Positions 25,763 through 34,906 of a stretch of DNA of 64,000 nt are shown here, one piece after another. Made by a program: the position numbers and the translations under genes. The first letter of the stretch is position 1, and each line of letters opens with the position of its first letter. The stretch is from Granulicella sp. (GTDB taxonomy: Bacteria; Acidobacteriota; Terriglobia; Terriglobales; Acidobacteriaceae), in contig JANYLK010000139.1 in the NCBI GenBank assembly GCA_025357875.1, positions 1 through 64,000 of the forward strand, given 5' to 3'. Under the pieces are notes generated by a model, which was not told where the DNA came from, searched no databases, and was given only the letters and a program-made list of their open reading frames with translations.

Positions 25763-26638
25763 TTGGCACCGGTACGACTTCTCCTGGTCGACGACGACGA
25801 CTCAGTGCTTTCTGGGCTGGGCGTGGTTCTCGAAGCGTATGAATTCGAAGTTACGACTGCGTCCAACGTGACAGAGGCGCTGAAGCGCATTGCGAGCGAG
25901 AGCTTCGATGTGCTTCTGACGGATCTGCACATGCCTGGCGCGGGCGACGGCTTGATTGTGGCCGGCGCAATGCGTCACGCCCATCCTGGGGCGGTGACGC
26001 TGATCCTGAGTGCGAACCCCGATATGGCGAAGGCGAGCGCCGCAGTCCTGCGCCAGGTGGACGAGATCCTGGTTAAGCCGGTGAAGGCAGCCGCCATTGT
26101 GGAGATCATTCGCCAACGGCTTGCCGAGGCGGAGCCGCTTGCGGCACAGCGCCAAGTGGATAGGGAGCAGGCCACGCAGCAACGCCCCGTGGAATTGGTG
26201 GCGACAGTGCTCGAACGCGAGCGTGCTGCAATTACCGAAAAGTGGCTGGCAAAGATGAAGGAGGCTGAGAGTCTGGCAACGATTCCGCTAAGCGTTGAGA
26301 AGCAGACCGAGCATTTGCCTGAGGCGCTGAATGAGATTATCTATCGACTACAGTATCCGCAGCCATTGGGGTTAATGACTCTGTTTTCGATGGCCTCGCT
26401 GCAACATGGGGCGCGACGTCGAAGGCAAGGGTTCCGCTCCCCGGTGCTGGTGGAGGAGGCTCGGGCGCTGCAGGTTGCGCTGTTTCAGGCGATTCAGGAC
26501 AACGTTGGACGAATGGACCTGAGCCAGTTACCCGGCACTTTGATGGCGATTGCCGACGAGGTGAACGCGCAACTGCTGCAGAGCCTGTCGGGCTATGAGA
26601 ATGAGAAGCCGGCAGAGTTTCCAATAAACGACCGATAG
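25763..26638 (+). CDS. response regulator with receiver domain and RsbRD-N-like helical domain
   Basis: A 291-residue protein, taking TTG 25763 as the start because AAGGGG precedes it and the receiver domain begins at once (APVRLLLVDDDDSVLS). Acidic pocket D10-D13, phospho-acceptor D54 in LLTDLHMPGAGDG, and the conserved lysine in ILVKPVKA are all present. Residues about 140-275 are all-alpha (LERERAAITEKWLAKMKEAE, LMTLFSMASLQHGARRR) and resemble the RsbRD N-terminal domain seen in stressosome-type proteins. There is no DNA-binding domain, so output is probably by protein contact. No histidine kinase is adjacent. Confidence 0.82.
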   Translation: MAPVRLLLVDDDDSVLSGLGVVLEAYEFEVTTASNVTEALKRIASESFDVLLTDLHMPGAGDGLIVAGAMRHAHPGAVTLILSANPDMAKASAAVLRQVDEILVKPVKAAAIVEIIRQRLAEAEPLAAQRQVDREQATQQRPVELVATVLERERAAITEKWLAKMKEAESLATIPLSVEKQTEHLPEALNEIIYRLQYPQPLGLMTLFSMASLQHGARRRRQGFRSPVLVEEARALQVALFQAIQDNVGRMDLSQLPGTLMAIADEVNAQLLQSLSGYENEKPAEFPINDR

Positions 26639-26712
26639 GGCTGCTGCCAGGTAACCGTCGGACGCAGCAAGTTTTGCGGCTTTCTCCACCGCCGTAGAAT
26701 CAAATCAGACGG

Positions 26713-28377
26713 ATGGCAACTGCAACAATTCAAATGGACAATGAGCTGGCCGCGCAGGCCGCTGCGGATCGCGACTGGAAGCCTCGTGCGAATCAGTGGG
26801 CGGTCGCAATCACCGTTACGCTGGCGACGTTTATGGAGGTGTTGGACAGCTCCATCGCCAACGTCGCGTTGCCGCACATCGCGGGGTCGCTGGGCGCAAG
26901 CGAGAACGAGGCGACTTGGGTTCTGACCAGCTACCTGGTGTCGAACGCGATCATTCTGCCGGCGTCGGCGTACCTGACGACGTTTATCGGGCGCAAGAAG
27001 TTCTACATGATCTGCGTAGTGCTGTTTGGGATCAGCTCGATGTTGTGCGGGCTGGCTCCATCGCTGCCTATCCTCGTATTTTGCAGGGTGCTGCAGGGCG
27101 CGGGTGGAGGCGGATTAGCTCCGTCGGAGCAGTCGATTCTGGCGGATACTTTCTCACCGAAGGACCGTGGCAAAGCTTTTGCGCTGTACGGGCTGGCGGT
27201 GGTTTGCGCGCCGGCGATCGGGCCGACCCTGGGCGGGTGGATCACCGATAACTACAACTGGCGATGGATATTCTTCATCAACGTCCCTATTGCGCTGATC
27301 AGTTTGTACCTAACGAATCGGTTGGTGGAGGATCCGCCGCACATCAAGCGCGAGGTGGCGAAGTCGGCGCGAGAGGGGCTAAAGCTCGACCTGTTCGGCT
27401 TTGGACTGCTGGCTACGGGGTTCGGCTCGCTCGAGTTCATTCTCGACAAGGGGCAGGAGGATGACTGGTTTGGATCGCGGGTTATTACGTTCTTTGTTGT
27501 GTTGTGCGTGGTGTCGCTGGCGACGCTGATCCTGTGGGAGCTTCACGAGCTGAAGATCAAGAAGCGGCCGATTTTGAACCTGACGCTGTTCAAGCGGAAG
27601 ACGTTTGCGATTCCCTTTGTGTTGATGTTTGTGCTGGGATTCACACTGTATGGGACGACCGTGCTGATTCCCCAGATGGTGCAGCAGCTGCTTGGATATA
27701 CGGCGGAGCTGGCGGGGCTGGTGATCTCGCCGGGCGCACTGTGCATCATGCTGATGATGCCGGTGGTGGGGATTTTGGTAGGCAAGACCGATCCTCGCTA
27801 CCTGATTTGCTATGGATTTACGATGCTTTCAGTGTCAATGCTGGCGATGCACACGTTCTCGCTGCAGTCGAGCTTTCGCTACATCATGTGGATCAGGGTG
27901 CTGCAGGCGTCGGGTTTGGCGTTTCTATTTATCCCAATCAATACAATTACTTACATCGGGATTCCGAGGGAACAGAGCAACGATGTCTCGGGACTGACGA
28001 ACCTGGCACGAAACATTGGCGGCTCGACCGGGACGGCGTTTGTGGCGACCATGTTGACGCGACGGCAGCAGGCGCACGAGGCAGTCATGATCCGCGGCCT
28101 GACTCCCGGGAATGAAGCATTCCGGAATCAGGTGAACCGGCTAAAGGGACTGTTTCATGGCGGGGGAAACGTTGCGGCCAACGGATTTGGTGGCCAAACG
28201 AAGGGGAGTCTACATACGGCGCAGGCGTTTATTTACAGCCAGTTGCACAGGCAGTCGGCGATGCTAGCGTACATGGATATCATCGCGGTGTTTGCGGTGT
28301 TTTGCGCGTGCATGATTCCGCTGGTGCTGGCGATGGGTAGGATTCGGCCACCGAGCGGCGACTCTCCTATGCATTGA
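26713..28377 (+). CDS. DHA2-family (EmrB/QacA-type) drug efflux transporter, 14 TM
   Basis: A 554-residue major facilitator with about 14 helices. It shows DHA2 features: VTLATFMEVLDSSIANVALP in helix 1 (motif D1), WVLTSYLVSNAIILPASAYL in helix 2, GRKKFYMICVVLFG (motif A) and PTLGGWITDNYNWRWIFFIN (motif C and the following loop). Such pumps export drugs or host compounds using the proton gradient, often with an EmrA adaptor and a TolC channel. No emrA gene is in the window, so it may use a distant partner. It stands 74 bp after the response regulator gene and may be co-transcribed with it. Confidence 0.92.
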   Translation: MATATIQMDNELAAQAAADRDWKPRANQWAVAITVTLATFMEVLDSSIANVALPHIAGSLGASENEATWVLTSYLVSNAIILPASAYLTTFIGRKKFYMICVVLFGISSMLCGLAPSLPILVFCRVLQGAGGGGLAPSEQSILADTFSPKDRGKAFALYGLAVVCAPAIGPTLGGWITDNYNWRWIFFINVPIALISLYLTNRLVEDPPHIKREVAKSAREGLKLDLFGFGLLATGFGSLEFILDKGQEDDWFGSRVITFFVVLCVVSLATLILWELHELKIKKRPILNLTLFKRKTFAIPFVLMFVLGFTLYGTTVLIPQMVQQLLGYTAELAGLVISPGALCIMLMMPVVGILVGKTDPRYLICYGFTMLSVSMLAMHTFSLQSSFRYIMWIRVLQASGLAFLFIPINTITYIGIPREQSNDVSGLTNLARNIGGSTGTAFVATMLTRRQQAHEAVMIRGLTPGNEAFRNQVNRLKGLFHGGGNVAANGFGGQTKGSLHTAQAFIYSQLHRQSAMLAYMDIIAVFAVFCACMIPLVLAMGRIRPPSGDSPMH

Positions 28378-28606
28378 AATTTGCCAGCTATGGTCGATGC
28401 CAACGGGGTGTGTGGAAGCCGGTAAGCCTCTTGTTCATAACGCTATGATGCCAGTACAGTGCGGATGCAAGAAACATAGCGAGTCATGGCGGGTGCGTAG
28501 CAAGATACCCCCATGGGCCTAAATAGGAGCATTGTTTGACAGACTTCGGTATTCTAGAGACGATGCCACCTGTTGTTGGCGGCCAGACCACTCAAGGAGA
28601 ATTGAA

Positions 28607-28879
28607 ATGGCAGAGAAAGTGAAAAAAGCAAAGGCTCCGACGAAGACAACGGCGACCGCCGCGACTACCAGGACGGTGCCGGCGGTTACGGCGACGGTCA
28701 AGGCTACTCCGATAGTGAAGAAGCAGACGGTTGCGGAAAAGGTGACTGCGACCACCCCGACCCACCAGGAGATTGCCCAACTTGCCCTGCACTATTGGGC
28801 GGAGCGCGGCCGGCAGCACGGCCATCACGAGCAGGATTGGCTGCGCGCCGAACGAGAACTGATGAAGATGGCGTCGTAG
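28607..28879 (+). CDS. DUF2934 domain small protein
   Basis: A 90-residue protein. ATG 28607 follows an AAGGAG site. The first half is a Lys/Ala/Thr-rich, probably disordered tail (KKAKAPTKTTATAATTRT). The C-terminal 40 residues, EIAQLALHYWAERGRQHGHH and EQDWLRAERELM, match the DUF2934 helical motif, common in plant-associated and soil bacteria. Function unknown; the basic tail could bind nucleic acid, which is only a guess. A terminator follows at 28907. Confidence 0.82.
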   Translation: MAEKVKKAKAPTKTTATAATTRTVPAVTATVKATPIVKKQTVAEKVTATTPTHQEIAQLALHYWAERGRQHGHHEQDWLRAERELMKMAS

Positions 28880-28906
28880 ACTCCAGGCGCTCGACCGAGA
28901 TGGGGA

Positions 28907-28937
28907 AAGCCACGGCTTCAGGCCGTGGCTTCTTCTC
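28907..28937 (+). terminator. Rho-independent terminator after the DUF2934 gene
   Basis: A 10-bp perfect stem AAGCCACGGC/GCCGTGGCTT (28907-28916 with 28922-28931), five-base loop, followed by TCTTCTCATT. Confidence 0.8.
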
Positions 28938-28962
28938 ATTAAGGCGCAAAAGGCTGGTGCAC

Positions 28963-29241
28963 GTGAAACGATTCGTTGGCAGGACGGTGGTCGCGTTGAT
29001 CGCATCGCTGGCGGCGCTATATGCGGGCGACTGGGCGGTGTGGCGGACGAGGGTGGCCATCGGAGGCGGAATGGGCACAGTGTCGGTTGGGACTCTGATT
29101 GTGACCCCGTTGAAAGGGAATAAGGAAGAGTACGACTGGGGCGGGGCGGCGGACGTCGCCTGCAGCAAGTCGATTTTTCCCCAGACGGGAGGTGGGGCAT
29201 GCTGGTGGCTGAAGCGGCACCCGGTGGTGTACGAGCGGTAA
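28963..29241 (+). CDS. small conserved hypothetical protein with one membrane helix
   Basis: A 92-residue product from GTG 28963 (another GTG lies at 28957). The N-terminus has a basic stretch then a single hydrophobic helix (VVALIASLAALYAGDWAVW), so it is likely a membrane-anchored or exported protein. The rest (GGGMGTVSVGTLIVTPLKGN, KEEYDWGG, VACSKSIFPQTGGGACWW) has two cysteines that could pair outside the cytoplasm. It resembles small proteins I recall from other Acidobacteriaceae, but no function is known. It begins right after the DUF2934 terminator, so it probably has its own promoter or relies on readthrough. Confidence 0.65.
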   Translation: MKRFVGRTVVALIASLAALYAGDWAVWRTRVAIGGGMGTVSVGTLIVTPLKGNKEEYDWGGAADVACSKSIFPQTGGGACWWLKRHPVVYER

Positions 29242-29278
29242 ATTGGGCACGGTGATCCGTAGGGTCTGACAATGGTCT

Positions 29279-31717
29279 TTACTGGGCGCTTATCAGCTTG
29301 GTTTCGTAAGGCCGCAAGTCTAGTTTTATGGTGCGAACGCCCTTAGTGGGCGTCGATGCCACCGTGGAGATCGAGCCAATTGACGGGTCCCAGCTCTGAA
29401 CGGTAGATCCGTTGCCTTTGAGAGCGACCGTGTGCGAGATAGGCTTGGCACTTTCGTTGAAGAAGAAGTAGACATTGGCGTCTTTAAGGCGGCGAGTGTT
29501 CACCCTGAGGGCGGTATCGGCCGAATCGAGCGTTACTTCGCGGTTGCCGATGACGGTGTTTAGGGCGCTTTCGATGGCGGCGGGAACGATCTGCGGAGTC
29601 GGGGGCGCAGTGGGCGGGTATGCCGGAGGAGTCGGCGTTGCGGGAAGTTGAGCCGAGGTTTCGATGGTGGCCCAGGAGAAGTCGGAGGCGGTGGCGGCGC
29701 GGGCATCGAGGATTGTCTTGCCGGAGATCAGGGACGGGGTTCGGCCTAGGAAGAGGACTTTTCCGCCTCCTTTGGTCAAGGATTTGAGACGGTCCAGTTC
29801 CATCTGCGTAAGGACAGACGCGGAGGGAATGATGATGGTGCGGTAGGCGTTGCCGCTCAGGGATTCGAGAGTGCCGGGGCCCGCCTTGAGGTCGGTGGCG
29901 AGGGCGTCCTGGTTGATGATGTCGAAGTCGATCTGACGCTCGGAGAGCATCTGTTCGGTAGCCACGAAGGCGGTGTCGGAGTCGCGATCGTTCATCCACA
30001 TCGAACTTGAGGGTATGTAGAGCGCGACTGAGGCTGCCGGGCGTCCCATGCTCATGATGTAGCTGACGCGTCGGGTGTAGTCCATCAGCGCAGGCCATGC
30101 TGGGTCGAGCATGACGGCGGATGGGCCACCGTGGCGGAGTGGTGGCGCTGCTGCGCCTGCGGGTGTGGGAGGAACTGGTGGTGGGGCGGTAGGTACGGCA
30201 GCGGATTGGGGCCGCGTGGCCGGGTAGAACATCGTCTCGACCAGGTTCACGCCGCGCACTAGCTGCTCGTTGATGATGTAGCGCGCCATGGTGACGTCGG
30301 GCGCGGGGCGGTATGCGGCGAAGCTCTCGGTGAACGAACGCGGGTGACCGTAGATGTGTGCGGCGCTGGACGCGAGGCGCGGAAAGTCGGAGACGGTGTC
30401 GGTCCAAATCTGATGCCAGATGGAGTCGATGCCGGGCTCCTGCACGTACTTCATATCGCGGAGGAACTCGCCTTCGGAACGCACGAGGTCCATCTCCATC
30501 TCTTCGTGGTTGAGGTGGACCTGATACTCGACTCCGTGGGCGGCGCACCAGTCACCTTGTGGCTTGAAGAATCCGTCGCGGAACATCTGCGAGAAGACGT
30601 CGTAATAATCGGCCTTGGCGCGGAATTCTTTGTCGGTGAGTTTGGCTGGGGGCATGGGCGGACCGGCGGGGATAAAGGCGGGATCAGACGCTGACGAAGT
30701 GGCGGCCTCCGATGCGGAAGCGCCTGCGAGAGGACGGGGACGTCCGCCGCCTTGGGATATCAGCATTGCGCCTAGGTACTGGCGGACGTCGTATCCCTTG
30801 ATTTTCTGGAAGGTGTCGAAGAAGGCAGGTGTCCAGGGTAGGCCCGCGATGGAGTAGTCGGGTTCGTCGCCGCGGAAACCGAGGATGGTGTTGCCGAAGA
30901 GTTCCGGCATGGCTTTGAAGTAGCCGTTGTGGGTGGCTTCGATGTAGGCCGCGGTGGCCGCAGGATTGAGGTAGTCCTCGAGGGGCTGGGTGGAATCCTT
31001 CGCGTGAGTGGGGTTGGTATCGCTCCTGGTGGGCGAGGTGCGGAAGACGTGTTCGACGACGGAGACGGTGTAGTCGGAGCCCGCGGGGGCGGTCCAGGAG
31101 ATGCTGCCGTTGTTGATGGGAACGGCGATGCGCTCGCCGGAGGCGTTGGTGGCGACGGCCGCGACTGCACTGGCGCTGACAATTTGACTCAATGTCTCGC
31201 TGGCCTTTACTGCAAAGCGCTGCGACAGCGTGAGCGCCTGCATGCTGAGTTCGTGCTTGTCTTTATCCTTGGCGAAGATACCGCCGGCAAATCCGCTGGG
31301 GTAGCCGATGTCGTCGACGACCCAGACTTTCATGTCGCGTTTCTTTGCCTCGTTGACGAATAGCTTGAAGAATGCAAAATATTCAGGCGTGAGGTAGGTA
31401 GTGGACATGCCGCCGCCGGCCTGCGCGGTGACCGCATGGAAGCCGAGGCTCTTCATGGTGTTTAGATCGTGTACCAGGCTCTCAATGGTGACTGCGCCAT
31501 TCATTCCAAAGTAGGGTTCCGGGCCATATTCGGCGGGAGGATTTTTCCAGGCGGCGGCAACCTCGGCTGCGGTGGGCATCTGCATTTTTTGGAAGGGTTG
31601 CTGAGAAAGGGATTGGCCGTGGGCGCAAAGCGCTACAGTACATGCTACTAATGCTGTTACAAATTTATGCGAGCGAGATAGATGGGTATCATCGTTGGTC
31701 ACAAATATAGTTTTCAT
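29279..31717 (-). CDS. secreted GH106-like glycoside hydrolase (alpha-L-rhamnosidase-type)
   Basis: An 812-residue protein. ATG 31717 overlaps the stop of the upstream gene (TGATG), making it the natural start; a signal peptide (VTALVACTVALCAHG) follows 18 residues later. NPPAEYGPEPYFGMNGAV, TMKSLGFHAVTAQAGGG, VWVVDDIGYPSGFAGG and ILGFRGDEPDYS match the N-terminal region of the GH106-like family, and the C-terminus has a glutamine-amidotransferase-like and a small beta region. Several Ala/Pro-rich loops interrupt it. GH106 enzymes remove alpha-L-rhamnose from plant pectin; many relatives are uncharacterised, so the substrate is not certain. Confidence 0.8.
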   Translation of the reverse strand: MKTIFVTNDDTHLSRSHKFVTALVACTVALCAHGQSLSQQPFQKMQMPTAAEVAAAWKNPPAEYGPEPYFGMNGAVTIESLVHDLNTMKSLGFHAVTAQAGGGMSTTYLTPEYFAFFKLFVNEAKKRDMKVWVVDDIGYPSGFAGGIFAKDKDKHELSMQALTLSQRFAVKASETLSQIVSASAVAAVATNASGERIAVPINNGSISWTAPAGSDYTVSVVEHVFRTSPTRSDTNPTHAKDSTQPLEDYLNPAATAAYIEATHNGYFKAMPELFGNTILGFRGDEPDYSIAGLPWTPAFFDTFQKIKGYDVRQYLGAMLISQGGGRPRPLAGASASEAATSSASDPAFIPAGPPMPPAKLTDKEFRAKADYYDVFSQMFRDGFFKPQGDWCAAHGVEYQVHLNHEEMEMDLVRSEGEFLRDMKYVQEPGIDSIWHQIWTDTVSDFPRLASSAAHIYGHPRSFTESFAAYRPAPDVTMARYIINEQLVRGVNLVETMFYPATRPQSAAVPTAPPPVPPTPAGAAAPPLRHGGPSAVMLDPAWPALMDYTRRVSYIMSMGRPAASVALYIPSSSMWMNDRDSDTAFVATEQMLSERQIDFDIINQDALATDLKAGPGTLESLSGNAYRTIIIPSASVLTQMELDRLKSLTKGGGKVLFLGRTPSLISGKTILDARAATASDFSWATIETSAQLPATPTPPAYPPTAPPTPQIVPAAIESALNTVIGNREVTLDSADTALRVNTRRLKDANVYFFFNESAKPISHTVALKGNGSTVQSWDPSIGSISTVASTPTKGVRTIKLDLRPYETKLISAQ

Positions 31718-33399
31718 CAAAAACTCCCCATAGTAATGCGCAGCAAGGATCCCTTGCCGCCGAAATTTAGGCCGTAATCCGTCTCGTCGCCGTTCCAGAG
31801 GCGAGTGGGTATCCAAGTTGCGCCGTCATAGCGGCCCTCTTCGACCTTCAGTATTTGCGGCTGTTTGCTGCCGGAATGGAGAGGAAGGGCGAAGTGCACT
31901 CGGCAGTCGATGCCGGCGACGAGGAATTGGTTCGGGCCTAGCGATGCAACTACGGCGCGGCCTTCATGCAGGGCTGTGGTGTCGGATGTAGTGGAGACAG
32001 GCGCGGCGGGTGGATCGTAGGACGGCGGAAAGGAGACGATTACTCGCCAGGCTATATTTCCGGAAGCGTTCGAGGGCCCGCCTGCGCCGTCAAAATGTAA
32101 CTCTTTTTGAGAGATGCCGTCTTCTTCGACCGCGGTCTGGAGTTTGCCGGCGAAGTTGAGTGCGGCAAGCTCAGGAGTGAAGGAGCCGAGGAGGCGATAG
32201 CCTTCGACGACGGCGCGCATCTCCTGATTCAGGGGTTGGTCGATGTGCAGGCGGTCGAGACCGAAGTTTCCGAAGCCGATGGCGCCGTCGCCTATCGCGA
32301 AGTAGAGATAGCGTGCATAGCCGGTGGCTCCGGGGAAGGGCTCGAAGCCGAGGCTTTCTGGGATGAGGAGAGGATTGCCGGGTTGGTGGAACTCGCGCAT
32401 CACGCTGCGGTAATTTTCTGAATTCGGAACGTAGATGTCTGGGGCGAGCAGGTCGATCAACGGTGCCATGGCCTTCCAGACGGGATGCATGTTGATGGTG
32501 GGGCCGCCGCTCGGGTAATCGTCGCCGGGGACGGTGGTGATGGGGAAGGCGCGGGGACTCTTGAGCCAGTTGTTGACGTACATGGGCAGCGCGAGTTCCT
32601 TCTTGCCCGCTGCAGCGACGGCGTTGATGTAGCGCGAGACGCTCCACGCGGCGAACGTTTCGTCGGCATCGTCGCCGAAGACTTGCGACCAGGTGCCGGG
32701 CCTTTTATTGAGGGCCCTCACCAAGTCGGCTGGGACGGGCGCGTCGAAGATGGCCTGCGCCGTGGGTGAGAAATCGCGGACCAGGCCGAGCGAACCGGAT
32801 TCGTTTTCTACCTGCATCATGATGACGGTGTGCTGCGGATCGGCCTGCTTGAGGTGGCGCATCAATGTGGCGAAGGCGGTGCTGTCGGCCTGCACGTTGG
32901 CAGGCGCGTTGGGGCTGAGAACGTCGATAGGGACGCCGGCTTTGGACTTCATGCGCGGGTAGGTTGCGGTGTCCGACTTCACCCAGTCGGGAACGTAGTG
33001 CATCTTGCCGTTTTTCCAGGTGCCGAACCAGAGCAGGACGAGCCGAACTTTGTGGGCTTGGGCCTGGGCAAGGATTGAGTCGACCACGGTGAAGTCGAAG
33101 GCGCCGCGGACGGGCTCCATTTGTTCCCAGTAGACGGGTACCTCGAGGGTGTTGAGGCGGAGTTCTTCGGAGGCAGGCCAGACGGCGGCGAGGCGGTCGG
33201 TCCACCCGCTGGAGTTGTCGACTTGTGCGCCGAGAAGGAAGTAGGGCGCGCCGTCAACCATGAGCGTGGCGCGGCCGTGATCTTCGGCGAGCGATGGCAT
33301 CTGCTGCGCGAGAGTGGGGATGGCAGCGATCCCAGCTACCGCGAAGAGCGACAGTACGGCCGTTACGCCGGATTTCAATTCGACCCAAATGCTACGCAT
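31717..33399 (-). CDS. secreted GH35-like beta-galactosidase (DUF5597-type C-terminus)
   Basis: A 560-residue protein. ATG 33399 is chosen for its GGAG site 6 bases upstream and the signal peptide that follows (VTAVLSLFAVAGIAAIPTLA). The TIM-barrel start DGAPYFLLGAQVDNSSGW, LRLNTLEVPVYWEQMEPVRG and the acid/base region MMQVENESGSLG fit GH35/GH42-like beta-galactosidases of clan GH-A; IPESLGFEP probably carries the nucleophile. The C-terminal 150 residues correspond to the beta-sandwich of the DUF5597 group. It is coupled to the GH106-like gene by a one-base overlap, so both enzymes likely act on one rhamnose- and galactose-containing glycan. Confidence 0.8.
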   Translation of the reverse strand: MRSIWVELKSGVTAVLSLFAVAGIAAIPTLAQQMPSLAEDHGRATLMVDGAPYFLLGAQVDNSSGWTDRLAAVWPASEELRLNTLEVPVYWEQMEPVRGAFDFTVVDSILAQAQAHKVRLVLLWFGTWKNGKMHYVPDWVKSDTATYPRMKSKAGVPIDVLSPNAPANVQADSTAFATLMRHLKQADPQHTVIMMQVENESGSLGLVRDFSPTAQAIFDAPVPADLVRALNKRPGTWSQVFGDDADETFAAWSVSRYINAVAAAGKKELALPMYVNNWLKSPRAFPITTVPGDDYPSGGPTINMHPVWKAMAPLIDLLAPDIYVPNSENYRSVMREFHQPGNPLLIPESLGFEPFPGATGYARYLYFAIGDGAIGFGNFGLDRLHIDQPLNQEMRAVVEGYRLLGSFTPELAALNFAGKLQTAVEEDGISQKELHFDGAGGPSNASGNIAWRVIVSFPPSYDPPAAPVSTTSDTTALHEGRAVVASLGPNQFLVAGIDCRVHFALPLHSGSKQPQILKVEEGRYDGATWIPTRLWNGDETDYGLNFGGKGSLLRITMGSF

Positions 33400-33597
33400 G
33401 ATGTCTCCGATATCTGAAAAAGATTGATGACCCGACCCCAAGTTATACATCGCCTACGAGACGGTTGGAAATACTTTCCCGATTGAAAGTACAAAGCATT
33501 AAGCATTCCGCGCCACCGGCCCAGCGTGGTTGGGACATGCGCGATCGGCCGGATGCTAAACTCGCTTTTCGCGGAGACGCGTTGTTGAGGTGAGGTT

Positions 33598-34764
33598 TTG
33601 GCTGAGGATGTAGTGCGGGCGGCGCTGAGCGAATTGAGCGAAGACGAGCGGATGTTCCAGGATTCGGTACGGCAATTTGCTGCGGACCGGGTTGCTCCGC
33701 TGGCTCGCACGATGGATGAGGCGCAGCAGATGGACGTGGGCCTGGTGCGGGAGATATTTTCGCTGGGGCTGATGGGGATAGTGACGCCGGAGGAGTACGG
33801 CGGCGCGGGCGGCAGCTTCTTCGACGCGGTGCTGGCGGTGGAGGCAATTTCGGCGGTCGATCCGGCGGTGGGTGTGTTGGTCGATGTGCAGAATACATTG
33901 TGTGCGAACGCGATTCTGCGATGGGCGACGGACGAACAGAAACAGCGATACATGCCGCGGCTGGCTGCGGAGATGGTGGGCGCATATGCGTTGAGCGAGG
34001 CGGCGTCGGGGTCAGACGCGTTCGCGCTGGAGACGCGGGCGGTGCGGCGCGGCGACGACTACGTGCTGAATGGGCAGAAGCTTTGGATAACGAACGCAAA
34101 GGAGGCGGGACTGTTTATTGTCTTTGCGACCATCGATCCGGCTGCGGGATATAAGGGGGTCACGGCGTTCCTCGTCGAGAAGGGAACTGCGGGTTTCACG
34201 ATTGGGCGGAAGGAAGACAAGTTAGGGATACGCGCGTCCAGTACTTGCGAGCTGATCTTCAGTGATTGTGTCGTACCGGCCGGTCAGATGCTTGGCGAAG
34301 CAGGCAAGGGCTACCGGATTGCGATTGAGACGCTGAACGAGGGACGGATCGGGATCGGCGCGCAATTGGTAGGACTGGCGGATGGAGCGTGGGGACATGC
34401 GGCGCGGTGGGCGAAGCAGCGGAAACAGTTCGGCAAGCCGCTGGCTGAGTTTCAGGCGATGCAGTTCCAGTTGGCGGAGATGGCGACCGAGGTGGAGGCG
34501 GCTCGGCTGATGGTCTACAACGCGGCTCGGCTGCGGGATCGGGGTGTGGACTTTGTGAAAGAGGCAGCGATGGCGAAGTATTTCGCATCGCAAGTGGCGG
34601 AACGCGTGGCCAGCCTTGCGGTCGAGGTTTTTGGCGGGTCGGGATTCGTGAAGGATTATCCAGTTGAGAAGCTCTATCGCGATGCAAAGATCGGTAAGAT
34701 TTATGAGGGAACATCGTTCATGCAGCTGGCGACGATCGCTAAACTGACGTTGGGAAACCTGTGA
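33598..34764 (+). CDS. acyl-CoA dehydrogenase (short-chain/butyryl type)
   Basis: A 388-residue flavoprotein, full family length. The TTG start at 33598 has a GAGGTGAGG site just upstream. Family signatures include YALSEAASGSDA (signature 1), QKLWITNAKEAG, LGIRASSTCEL and the signature 2 region (QFGKPLAEFQAMQFQLAEMA). The catalytic base is the Glu in GKIYEGTSFMQL near the C-terminus, as in short/medium-chain enzymes. It oxidises acyl-CoA to enoyl-CoA in fatty acid degradation, passing electrons to ETF. No other beta-oxidation gene is next to it. Confidence 0.94.
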   Translation: MAEDVVRAALSELSEDERMFQDSVRQFAADRVAPLARTMDEAQQMDVGLVREIFSLGLMGIVTPEEYGGAGGSFFDAVLAVEAISAVDPAVGVLVDVQNTLCANAILRWATDEQKQRYMPRLAAEMVGAYALSEAASGSDAFALETRAVRRGDDYVLNGQKLWITNAKEAGLFIVFATIDPAAGYKGVTAFLVEKGTAGFTIGRKEDKLGIRASSTCELIFSDCVVPAGQMLGEAGKGYRIAIETLNEGRIGIGAQLVGLADGAWGHAARWAKQRKQFGKPLAEFQAMQFQLAEMATEVEAARLMVYNAARLRDRGVDFVKEAAMAKYFASQVAERVASLAVEVFGGSGFVKDYPVEKLYRDAKIGKIYEGTSFMQLATIAKLTLGNL

Positions 34765-34906
34765 CTGAACCGGATACCCGTCTGGGCGGTATAGCGATCC
34801 AAGAAGTTACCAAACGACAACTTGGCTGGAATTTGACGCGGTGGACGGACCACCTGAGCGACAGAGTGGTGTAAGTGGACTTACACTGGACACTGATTTC
34901 TGTCGA

